DNA from: Taishania sp964580465 | GTDB lineage: Bacteria > Bacteroidota > Bacteroidia > Flavobacteriales_D > Crocinitomicaceae | Direction: 5' to 3' | DNA length: 8,619 bases | NCBI GenBank assembly: GCA_964580465.1 | Contig: CAZOKJ010000057.1 | Location: forward strand, 1-8,619 | In this document: positions 1 to 5,218 of the stretch, piece after piece | How positions within the stretch are numbered: the first letter of the stretch is position 1 | Layout of the letters: each line of letters starts with the position of its first letter | The notes under the pieces: generated by a model | Databases searched by the model: none | Seen by the model: only the letters and a program-made list of their open reading frames with translations | What the model was told of the DNA's origin: nothing | Program-made: the position numbers and the translations under genes

Positions 1-125
1 TAATGGATAAATTATTGTTTAATTAAAAAGTTGCATTTGTGACTTGAATCCAGCATAGCTTAAAAATTCATCAACTATAAATCATAATTTTTCTAAATTT
101 TTAATTCTAATCAACGAATTTAAGT

Positions 126-133
126 TACTTTTG
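126..133 (+). promoter_or_regulatory. Promoter -7 box of purC
   Basis: TACTTTTG is an exact match to the Bacteroidota -7 consensus TAnnTTTG and is followed by CATCC, so transcription should start near 138-141 and give a leader of about 35 nt. The usual TTG/TTTG at -33 is not present; only T-rich sequence lies there (about 98-103). The rest of 1-174 is very AT-rich and shows no convincing reading frame or riboswitch-like structure. Confidence 0.6.
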
Positions 134-174
134 CATCCATTAAAACATCGATTTTTTATTTAAAAATTAAAAAA

Positions 175-858
175 ATGAAACTTATTTACGCCGGCAAAAC
201 AAAAGACGTTTACGCAACAGATGATGCAAACACGGTTCTTTTAAAATTTAAAGATGATGTAACAGGAACAGACGGAGTGTTTGACCCTGGTGCCAACACT
301 GTCGGCTTAACGATAGATGGTGCTGGAAAATCAGGTTTAAAGATGACTACTTATTTTTTCAGTTTGTTGAATGCTCAAAATGTGCCTACACACTTTGTTG
401 ATTCTGATATTGAAAACACAACAATGACAGTTAAAAAAGCGACAGCTTTCGGAAAAGGATTAGAAGTTATTTGCCGTTTCAAAGCTGTTGGTAGTTTTTT
501 TAGAAGATACGGAGATTATTGCACAGAAGGACAAGACCTTAATGGCTTTGTTGAAGTAACGATCAAAGACGATGAGCGTGGAGATCCAACTATTTCAAAA
601 GATGCATTAGTAGTTTTAAATCTTTTAACAGCAGAAGAATATGAACAAATCAAGGCTGACACCATTAAAATTTGTACAGTTGTAAAAGATGAATTAGCTA
701 AAAAAGGATTGGATTTATACGACATTAAATTGGAATTTGGTCGCGACATGAATGGAAACACTATGTTAATTGATGAAATTTCGGGTGGAAATATGCGTGT
801 TTACAAAGGTGGTGAATACATTGAACCTTTACGATTAGAGAAAGAATTTTTAAACTAA
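175..858 (+). CDS. purC: Phosphoribosylaminoimidazole-succinocarboxamide synthase (SAICAR synthetase), short class
   Basis: This cytoplasmic enzyme of de novo purine synthesis joins CAIR and aspartate using ATP to make SAICAR. The 227-aa product starts directly in the family's first strand, with the nucleotide-loop motif GKTKDVY at residues 7-13. Further family motifs are the substrate-binding EVICRFKAVGSFFRRYG (97-113), KDDERGDP (131-138), DIKLEFG (183-189) and IDEISGGNMRVY (199-210). The length matches the compact bacterial form (about 230-240 aa). The SGGNMR sequence near the C-terminus, in place of the SPD-type motif of the E. coli enzyme, resembles the variant I associate with Clostridia and Bacteroides. 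It differs from the roughly 310-aa form I expect in many Flavobacteriia. The gene is monocistronic here, with its own promoter and terminator and no other pur gene beside it. The ATG follows an A-rich stretch and there is no better start upstream. The family call is very secure; the subclass statement is from memory. Confidence 0.95.
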   Translation: MKLIYAGKTKDVYATDDANTVLLKFKDDVTGTDGVFDPGANTVGLTIDGAGKSGLKMTTYFFSLLNAQNVPTHFVDSDIENTTMTVKKATAFGKGLEVICRFKAVGSFFRRYGDYCTEGQDLNGFVEVTIKDDERGDPTISKDALVVLNLLTAEEYEQIKADTIKICTVVKDELAKKGLDLYDIKLEFGRDMNGNTMLIDEISGGNMRVYKGGEYIEPLRLEKEFLN

Positions 859-876
859 TTGTTAGAATACTTAAAC

Positions 877-909
877 ACAAATGGCTATCCTTTTTGGATA
901 GCCATTTGT
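877..909. terminator. Bidirectional terminator between purC and the GNAT-like gene
   Basis: A perfect 14-bp inverted repeat (arms 877-890 and 896-909) encloses a TTTTT loop. It lies 18 bp after the purC stop and 22 bp beyond the stop of the convergent minus-strand gene. On the plus strand it is followed by the T-rich run 908-937. On the minus strand the tail is only moderately T-rich (TTTGTGTTTAAG). Position and stem strength argue that it ends both transcripts. Confidence 0.85.
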
Positions 910-931
910 ATTTATACACTTATTTTTATTT

Positions 932-1384
932 TTATCTTAGAGAAATCCATAGTCCTAAATTCTTTTTACCATTAAGCGTTTTGTATTCTTCGTCAACATT
1001 CACTTTTATTGCAACCTCCCCCTTAGCATGGCGCAATATATAATTAAACAAATTACTTTCTAACTCTGTAGTTTTGTGCTTATTGTCAAAAGCAACGAAT
1101 ACAACTAAATTTTCAGGAAGATAACCTTCCATTCCTGTTTGATTTAAAATAGCAGCTGACACTATTTTCCCGTCCATTTTTTGTAGAATTACAAAACCAC
1201 CAAATGATTGGCATTCTTTAGTAGCATATTCAATGGATTTTAGCACATGATTTTCTTCTAAATCGCAGTTATTAGAATTCAGCAAAATAAAATCGATGAT
1301 TTGTTGCTTTTCAATAACTGAAGGCCTGTTAGTTGCCTGATAAAGCACAACATCAACGAAAACTCCATCAATTGACTGAACCAT
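932..1384 (-). CDS. GNAT-like protein with degenerate acetyl-CoA motif
   Basis: The 150-aa product resembles a single-domain GNAT acetyltransferase of a type common in Bacteroidota. The central strands GFVILQKMDGKIVSAAILNQ (63-82) followed by TGMEGYLPENLVVFVAF (83-99) look like the paired beta-4/beta-5 region of that group. The next segment should hold the acetyl-CoA pyrophosphate loop (consensus R/Q-x-x-G-x-G/A). Here it reads DNKHKTTELESNLF (100-113), with no glycine. The C-terminal part, normally an N-P-A-x-x-L-Y-E-x-x-G-F-type segment, reads VDEEYKTLNGKKNLGLWISLR from residue 130 on and is also divergent. The frame is intact with no internal stop, so this is not an obvious pseudogene. It may be a non-catalytic or specialised GNAT fold. 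No substrate can be inferred. It lies alone between nadD and the shared terminator, with 198 bp upstream. The fold call rests on recalled family patterns and is moderately secure. Confidence 0.6.
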   Translation of the reverse strand: MVQSIDGVFVDVVLYQATNRPSVIEKQQIIDFILLNSNNCDLEENHVLKSIEYATKECQSFGGFVILQKMDGKIVSAAILNQTGMEGYLPENLVVFVAFDNKHKTTELESNLFNYILRHAKGEVAIKVNVDEEYKTLNGKKNLGLWISLR

Positions 1385-1582
1385 AAGCAGTTGTTTTTGT
1401 TCTATATTACTTGTTCAGAAAATGAAGTGATTGGACAAGGCTAAAAGTCATAAGTTAGTTCTATAAGTAGTAGTAATAATTTCACTACTAAAGTAATAAA
1501 TTAAAACAATTGTTCTTCGTTAGATATGCAAATCAACAGTATAAATGAATAAAACGATGTTTTGATTGAAAATTTGATTGTT
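1385..1582 (-). other. Intergenic region upstream of the GNAT-like gene
   Basis: This 198-bp AT-rich spacer separates nadD from the GNAT-like gene. On the minus strand, TAGCCTTG (1443-1436) matches the -7 consensus TAnnTTTG with one mismatch and would give a leader of about 45 nt. No TTG lies at a good distance upstream. An inverted repeat TAGTAGT/ACTACTA (1468-1474, 1484-1490) lies upstream of that box. AAAAC-GAT-GTTTT (1551-1563) is a short hairpin 20 bp past the nadD stop and could be a weak terminator. No coding potential was seen. Confidence 0.3.
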
Positions 1583-2167
1583 TTAACCTTTGTAAAACAG
1601 CATTTCATCAATGTATTTATAGACAGGTTCAGTTAATAAATAGCGTACGTCCTTCCCTGCTGCAATTTCAGAACGAATAAAACTAGACGAGATATTCATA
1701 ACAGGTACGTCCTTCATAAAGACAACAGATGGATGTTTTTTCAGATCCAATTCATACGTTTCTCCACTTACGCGAGGATACACAAACAAGCGATAATTAT
1801 CAAGTAAATACTCATAATTATACCATTTGTGCAGGGTTTTTAAATTGTCTTCACCCATTATGAGTGAAAATTCATGTTGAGGATATTTTTCTGCTAATAC
1901 AAGCAAAGTCTTTACTGTGTAACTCGGTTGCTCCAGATGAAATTCAACGTCACTTGCTCGAAATGATGGGTTGTCATCAATCGCCTCTTTAACCAATGCT
2001 AGACGATGATGATCTGCCAATAGCGTTTTTTTATCTTTTAAAGGATTGTGCGGTGAAACAACAAACCAAATTTGATCTAAATCGGTATGTTCAATTAGAT
2101 GATTAGCAATTATCAAATGTCCTATATGAATAGGATTAAACGAACCGAAATAAAGACCTATTTTCAT
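1583..2167 (-). CDS. nadD: Nicotinate-nucleotide adenylyltransferase
   Basis: This enzyme transfers AMP from ATP to nicotinic acid mononucleotide, giving deamido-NAD in cytoplasmic NAD synthesis. The 194-aa product has the expected family length and all the main nucleotidyltransferase signatures. GSFNPIHIGH (8-17) carries the ATP-binding histidines His14 and His17, and SPHNPLK (38-44) lies in the substrate-binding loop. MGEDN (104-108) and the C-terminal ISSSFIR (159-165), which grips the ATP phosphates, complete the set. The ATG overlaps the gmk stop by 4 bp (ATGA), which fixes the start and suggests translational coupling. It is the last gene of the yicC-gmk-nadD operon. No truncation or missing key residue is visible. 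Confidence 0.97.
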   Translation of the reverse strand: MKIGLYFGSFNPIHIGHLIIANHLIEHTDLDQIWFVVSPHNPLKDKKTLLADHHRLALVKEAIDDNPSFRASDVEFHLEQPSYTVKTLLVLAEKYPQHEFSLIMGEDNLKTLHKWYNYEYLLDNYRLFVYPRVSGETYELDLKKHPSVVFMKDVPVMNISSSFIRSEIAAGKDVRYLLTEPVYKYIDEMLFYKG

Positions 2168-2736
2168 TTTGTGATAAACGTTTTAACCAACTCCAGCGCT
2201 TCTTGTTGTGCTTTTGATAAATCGTCATTTAGCAACTGAACATCAAACTGGTCGGCATAACTTAACTCTAAACGAGATTTTGCCAAACGTTGTTGAATCT
2301 TTTCTTCTGTTTCTGTTGAACGAAAACGCAAGCGTGCTTCTAGTGCTTCTACTGATGGCGGTTGAACAAAAACTGATAACGCCTTGTCACCCAACTGTTT
2401 TTTCAAGTTAACACCGCCAACAACGTCAACATCAAAAATAACAATGTGGTGTTTGGACCAAATTCGTTCTAACTCAGAGTGAAGAGTACCGTAAAAATTA
2501 TTCGTATAAACCTCTTCCCACTCAACAAACGCATTGGCTTTAATTTTTTCTTGAAAACCTTCCAAACCAATAAAATAATAGTCTTTTCCATCCACTTCAT
2601 TCGGTCTAGGTTCGCGACTACATGCTGAGATAGAAAACTCCAAATCAGGCAATTGCGACAACAAATAGCGTACAATCGTAGTTTTACCTGCTCCAGAAGG
2701 GGCTGAAAAAATAATGCACTTTTCTTGAGCTTTCAT
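2164..2736 (-). CDS. gmk: Guanylate kinase
   Basis: This enzyme phosphorylates GMP (and dGMP) to GDP with ATP, an essential step of guanine nucleotide supply. The 190-aa product begins almost at once with the P-loop APSGAGKT (12-19). The GMP-binding segment SREPRPNEVDGKDYYFI (40-56) supplies Ser40, Arg41, Arg44 and Tyr53. EWEE (72-75) and YGT (82-84) continue the GMP site, and FDVDVVGG (101-108) is the Walker-B-like strand. The lid region RFRSTETEEKIQQR (137-150) is present. Length and order are typical. The start lies 1 bp after the yicC stop and the gene overlaps nadD by 4 bp, so it is the middle gene of a tightly packed operon. Nothing anomalous was seen. Confidence 0.97.
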   Translation of the reverse strand: MKAQEKCIIFSAPSGAGKTTIVRYLLSQLPDLEFSISACSREPRPNEVDGKDYYFIGLEGFQEKIKANAFVEWEEVYTNNFYGTLHSELERIWSKHHIVIFDVDVVGGVNLKKQLGDKALSVFVQPPSVEALEARLRFRSTETEEKIQQRLAKSRLELSYADQFDVQLLNDDLSKAQQEALELVKTFITK

Positions 2737-2737
2737 A

Positions 2738-3604
2738 TTATAGCGTATTGAGCACCTGCTCTTTGATTTTTTCTAAATTATCTTTCATGTCAACCACTAA
2801 CTTTTGCATTTCAGCATGATTGCTTTTGCTCCCTAAAGTATTGATTTCACGGCCAATTTCTTGAGAAATAAACCCTAATTTCTTACCAGCACTCGGTGTT
2901 TTCATCGTTGCTAAGAAATAATCCAAGTGGTTAGCCAAACGCATTTTTTCTTCAGAGACATCTAATTTCTCTATGTAAAAAATCATTTCTTGTTCCAAGC
3001 GATTATTGTCGTAATTTCCAACTGCAATTTCTTCTAATCCCTTGCGAATTCGTTCACGAATGGTTTCGATGCGTTCTTGTTCATATTTAGGAACTTCTAA
3101 TAACAAACTACGAATAGCCTCAATTCGCTCTGTAAACTCTTTTTCCAATGCAATCCCCTCTTGGCGTCTGAACTCAGTTAACTTTTGACAAGCTTCTTTC
3201 ACCAATTGTAGCACAGTAGCACTTTCTTCTTCTGTCATTTCTTCGCGTTCATTCACAAAGATATCAGGCATACGCATTAAAATCGACAAATAATCTTCAC
3301 TTGTTTGACCAATTGCTTCACCAATAGACTTTAAATCAGAAAAATAAGACTTTGCTAAATCCGTATTAATTGAATAGGTTTTAGAATCACCTGTGCTATC
3401 TAAATTAATCGACAAATCAATCTTTCCACGCTCTAATTCTTCTGTAATCACCTTACGAGCAAGGGGTTCTAATTCTTTGTAAAAATTATGAACACGAGTA
3501 TTTAAGTCAATACCCTTACTATTTAGCGAACGAATTTCTACTGAGATTTTTTTACTTTCAAACGATCCAATAACTCGCCCAAAACCTGTCATTGATAATA
3601 GCAT
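2738..3604 (-). CDS. yicC: YicC/YloC-family endoribonuclease
   Basis: Members of this family (E. coli YicC, B. subtilis YloC) are reported endoribonucleases; the cellular substrates here are unknown. The 288-aa product has the usual length and both family regions. The N-terminal YicC domain starts with SMTGFGR (4-10) and includes VEIRSLNSKG (22-31), and RRQEGIALEKE (146-156) lies in the middle. The C-terminal (DUF1732-type) domain carries EKLDVSEEKMRLANHLDYF (212-230) and GREINTLGSK (251-260) followed by a helical end. The middle and C-terminal parts are rich in Glu, Lys and Arg and probably helical. It is the first gene of an operon with gmk and nadD and has a promoter box only 18-25 bp before the ATG. 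The pairing with gmk is widespread in bacteria. The family call is secure. Confidence 0.95.
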   Translation of the reverse strand: MLLSMTGFGRVIGSFESKKISVEIRSLNSKGIDLNTRVHNFYKELEPLARKVITEELERGKIDLSINLDSTGDSKTYSINTDLAKSYFSDLKSIGEAIGQTSEDYLSILMRMPDIFVNEREEMTEEESATVLQLVKEACQKLTEFRRQEGIALEKEFTERIEAIRSLLLEVPKYEQERIETIRERIRKGLEEIAVGNYDNNRLEQEMIFYIEKLDVSEEKMRLANHLDYFLATMKTPSAGKKLGFISQEIGREINTLGSKSNHAEMQKLVVDMKDNLEKIKEQVLNTL

Positions 3605-3621
3605 ATATGCGTTTTTTTTGT

Positions 3622-3629
3622 CAAAAGTA
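3622..3629 (-). promoter_or_regulatory. Promoter -7 box of the yicC-gmk-nadD operon
   Basis: The minus strand reads TACTTTTG here, an exact match to TAnnTTTG. Transcription would start around 3615-3618, leaving a leader of only about 12-14 nt before the yicC ATG (3604). No clear TTG is found at the -33 distance. The very short leader fits initiation without a Shine-Dalgarno sequence. Confidence 0.6.
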
Positions 3630-3660
3630 ATAAAAAGAGTTTAATTGACGATGAATAAAA

Positions 3661-3668
3661 TAACTTTG
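3661..3668 (+). promoter_or_regulatory. Possible rightward promoter box antisense to rlmN
   Basis: TAACTTTG is an exact TAnnTTTG match on the plus strand in the rlmN-yicC spacer, back to back with the yicC promoter. The nearest upstream TTG (3645-3647) is only 13 bp away, shorter than the usual spacing. A transcript from about 3673 would run straight into the hairpin at 3672-3710 and then antisense to the rlmN 3' end. An 8-base pattern with two free positions can occur by chance in AT-rich DNA, so this stays tentative. Confidence 0.25.
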
Positions 3669-3671
3669 TAA

Positions 3672-3710
3672 GGAGATAATAAAGGCATTAGGGAGCCTAT
3701 TATTCTCTCT
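3672..3710 (-). terminator. Hairpin at the rlmN 3' end, probable terminator
   Basis: This imperfect stem touches the last base of the rlmN stop codon. The inner pairing is AGGC (3683-3686) with GCCT (3695-3698) around an 8-nt loop. It continues, with one bulged A and one T/C mismatch, through AATAA/TTATT and GAGA/TCTC. On the minus strand the T-rich part (TTATTTTATT) comes about 10 nt after the stem, which is loose for an intrinsic terminator. On the plus strand TTACTTTTT follows directly, so the hairpin could end transcription in either direction. Confidence 0.45.
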
Positions 3711-4780
3711 TACTTTTTAAATGCTCTTTCTGTAGCTGCTTTATTTTTATTAGCAAGTTGTCCACATGCGGCATCGATATCCTTTCCTCTACTTCTACGA
3801 ACATTGACAACCAACCCTTTACTTTCTAAGTAAGCAGCAAATTCGTCTGTTTTCTTAGCGTCTGCTCTTTGAAAGACACCATCATCAATCGGATTGTATT
3901 CAATAATATTGATTTTACAAGGAACACAGCGAGAAAAAGCAACCAATTCACGAGCATCTTCAATTGAGTCATTAAAATCTTTAAAAATAATGTATTCAAA
4001 AGTCACGCGCGTGCCAGTTTTTTCATAGAAATAAGCCAACGCTTCTGCCAAAGTTTCAAGATTGTTGGAATCATTAATTTCCATGATTTTACTGCGTTTT
4101 TCATCGTTTGCTGCATGTAATGACAACGCTAAATTAAATTTCACCTCATCATCACCTAATTTTTTTATCATTTTAGCAATACCAGCAGTCGAAACAGTAA
4201 TGCGTCGCGGCGACATTCCTAAACCTTCCTTAGAAGTAATAATTTCTATAGAGCGAAGCATGTTTTTGTAATTCAACAAAGGCTCCCCCATTCCCATGTA
4301 AACGATATTTGACAAAGGAACGTTGTATTTATCTTCAGCTTTATTTTTTAAATAAGCAACTTGATCCACTATTTCACCGGCAGAAAGATTTCTTAGCAAT
4401 TTCAATTTACCAGTAGCACAAAATTCACAAGCTAAACTACAACCAACTTGTGAAGAAATACAAGCCGTCATGCGTGAAGTCGTTGGAATTAAAACCCCTT
4501 CAACGATTTTCCCCTCTTCAATTTTAAAAGCACTCTTGACCGTTTTATCCGTAGAAACCTGCTCGTCCACCACTTTGATACCATCAATTGTGAAATGTTC
4601 TTCTAATTGAGCACGCAATTCCTTGCTCAAACTTGACATTTCTTCAAATGAATGAGCATTTTTATTCCACAGCCATTCATAAACTTGTTTTGCACGAAAG
4701 GCTTGTTGTCCCATATCAACAAACAAAGATTTCAACTCATCAAGGGACAAATCACGGATATTTGCTTTTTTTGTATTCAT
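3710..4780 (-). CDS. rlmN: Dual-specificity 23S rRNA A2503 / tRNA A37 C2-methyltransferase (radical SAM)
   Basis: RlmN methylates C2 of adenosine 2503 in 23S rRNA and of A37 in some tRNAs, using two SAM molecules and a methylcysteine intermediate. The 356-aa product shows the radical-SAM cluster motif CSLACEFC with Cys114, Cys118 and Cys121. The resolving cysteine is Cys107 (TACISSQVGC) and the methyl-carrying cysteine is Cys339 (AACGQL), at the same relative spacing as in E. coli RlmN. MGMGEPLLNY (162-171) is the SAM-binding GEP motif, and the N-terminal helical RNA-binding part (about 1-75) is complete. I chose the ATG at 4780-4778 (MNTKKANIRDLSL). The frame can be extended 17 codons to an ATG at 4831, but that extension is hydrophobic, does not look like the family N-terminus, and overlaps a hairpin in the leader. 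The gene has its own upstream region and is separated from yicC by a hairpin and a promoter. All catalytic residues are present. Confidence 0.96.
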   Translation of the reverse strand: MNTKKANIRDLSLDELKSLFVDMGQQAFRAKQVYEWLWNKNAHSFEEMSSLSKELRAQLEEHFTIDGIKVVDEQVSTDKTVKSAFKIEEGKIVEGVLIPTTSRMTACISSQVGCSLACEFCATGKLKLLRNLSAGEIVDQVAYLKNKAEDKYNVPLSNIVYMGMGEPLLNYKNMLRSIEIITSKEGLGMSPRRITVSTAGIAKMIKKLGDDEVKFNLALSLHAANDEKRSKIMEINDSNNLETLAEALAYFYEKTGTRVTFEYIIFKDFNDSIEDARELVAFSRCVPCKINIIEYNPIDDGVFQRADAKKTDEFAAYLESKGLVVNVRRSRGKDIDAACGQLANKNKAATERAFKK

Positions 4781-4818
4781 ACTTAACCTAAGTTCGATTA
4801 TTAAAATTGCATTCAGAC

Positions 4819-4840
4819 CGCTCATAAACAATGAGATGCG
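4819..4840 (-). promoter_or_regulatory. Hairpin in the rlmN leader
   Basis: The inverted repeat TCAT/ATGA (4822-4825, 4831-4834) around a 5-nt loop is extended by CGC (4819-4821) pairing with GCG (4838-4840) across an asymmetric bulge. It lies about 40 nt before the chosen rlmN ATG and overlaps the alternative upstream ATG at 4831. No ligand or protein partner can be inferred. Confidence 0.3.
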
Positions 4841-4849
4841 ATATAAAGC

Positions 4850-5078
4850 AACGAAAATGTATAGGGATACATTGAGGCTGATTTATAAAGTAGCTCGCTG
4901 TTTATCAGCGTGATATAACTTTGCTTTGTCTAAAAAACCACTATTACCTTCGGTGAGACTGCGTGTTCTGCGTTGTTTCTTTTCAATTTAGCCCGCTAAA
5001 TTTTCAAAGAGACACCTTGACTAGTAATTTTTTAGTTCAACCTGAATGCTAATTTTACAACCGAGCTCAGGTTTTAAT
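4850..5078 (-). ncRNA. Candidate structured RNA (small RNA or long rlmN leader), family not recognised
   Basis: A leftward transcript from the promoter box at 5089-5082 would cross a series of inverted repeats. Hairpin A (5039-5073) pairs AACCTGA with TCAGGTT and contains an inner GCT/AGC. Hairpin B (4985-5002) is AATTTAG/CTAAATT closing a four-base loop. Segment C (4928-4959) pairs GTCT with AGAC and CAC with GTG. Hairpin D (4887-4922) has an outer AAAGT/ACTTT and an inner CGCTG/CAGCG. Hairpin E (4856-4873) is AATGTAT/ATACATT and may end the RNA at about 225 nt. Local GC content is higher than in the neighbouring spacer. I looked for signatures of tmRNA, RNase P, SRP RNA and the TPP, cobalamin and glycine riboswitches and found none. 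6S RNA or a lineage-specific leader remains possible. Ends and structure are inferred by eye. Confidence 0.4.
4856..4873 (-). terminator. Possible weak terminator of the RNA candidate
   Basis: A perfect 7-bp stem AATGTAT/ATACATT with a 4-nt loop is followed on the minus strand by TTTCGTTGCTTTATAT. The stem is AT-rich and the U-tract is interrupted, so it could end a small RNA or only attenuate read-through into rlmN, 76 nt downstream. Confidence 0.3.
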
Positions 5079-5081
5079 CTG

Positions 5082-5089
5082 CAAAGATA
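5082..5089 (-). promoter_or_regulatory. Leftward promoter -7 box upstream of the RNA candidate and rlmN
   Basis: The minus strand reads TATCTTTG followed by CA, an exact match to TAnnTTTG. Transcription should start near 5075-5079. The nearest upstream TTG on this strand at a possible -33 position (5117-5115) is 25 bp away, longer than usual. This is the best leftward promoter match upstream of rlmN, implying about 295 nt of leader if the transcript reads through. Confidence 0.55.
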
Positions 5090-5161
5090 AAGAAAATTCA
5101 ATCTTGAAAAAAAACAATTCATTTATAACAATAAGAAAATGTATTTTTTTTTGACAAAAAT

Positions 5162-5193
5162 TTGTTTTGTCTTTTTATTTTTTTTTACTTTTA
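5162..5193 (+). promoter_or_regulatory. Probable promoter of the M43 protease gene
   Basis: TTG (5162-5164, within TTTG) is followed after 21 bp by TACTTTTA (5186-5193), which matches TAnnTTTG except for the last base. The leader would be about 20 nt before the ATG at 5219. The surroundings are long T-runs, so the exact box is uncertain. Confidence 0.4.
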
Positions 5194-5218
5194 TCGCGCT
5201 ATTTATAAATTATTTAAC

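Larger units (their letters stand above)
4781..5218. other. 438-bp divergent intergenic region between rlmN and the M43 protease gene
   Basis: I see no protein-coding frame here. The region has two parts. From 4781 to about 5080 it is hairpin-rich and relatively GC-rich for a spacer (about 41% over 4891-4980 by hand count); the RNA candidate and its signals are listed separately. From about 5090 to 5218 it is extremely AT-rich, with poly-A/T runs, and holds the back-to-back promoter zone of the two flanking genes. A short inverted repeat TTCAA-TC-TTGAA (5097-5108) lies just upstream of the leftward promoter box. Confidence 0.6.

Noticed and set aside
1..174. Purine riboswitch or a coding remnant upstream of purC
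   Set aside because: No riboswitch-like stems with conserved loops were found between the promoter box and the ATG, and frames in 1-125 are short and interrupted.
1504..1514. AACAATTGTT palindrome as an operator
   Set aside because: A 10-bp AT-rich palindrome is expected by chance in such sequence, and it lies far upstream of the gene it might control.
2208..2411. Plus-strand reading frame inside gmk
   Set aside because: It lies wholly antisense to a clearly functional guanylate kinase and its translation shows no recognisable domain.
4781..4831. Upstream extension of rlmN to an ATG at 4831 (17 extra codons)
   Set aside because: The extra residues are hydrophobic and unlike the RlmN N-terminus. 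The ATG at 4780 gives a normal-length protein, and the extension overlaps a leader hairpin.
4940..4960. Resemblance to the SRP RNA apical motif (ACCGAAGGT on the minus strand)
   Set aside because: The flanking conserved UCAG and AGCAG elements and the GGAA tetraloop of bacterial SRP RNA are not present in the right order.
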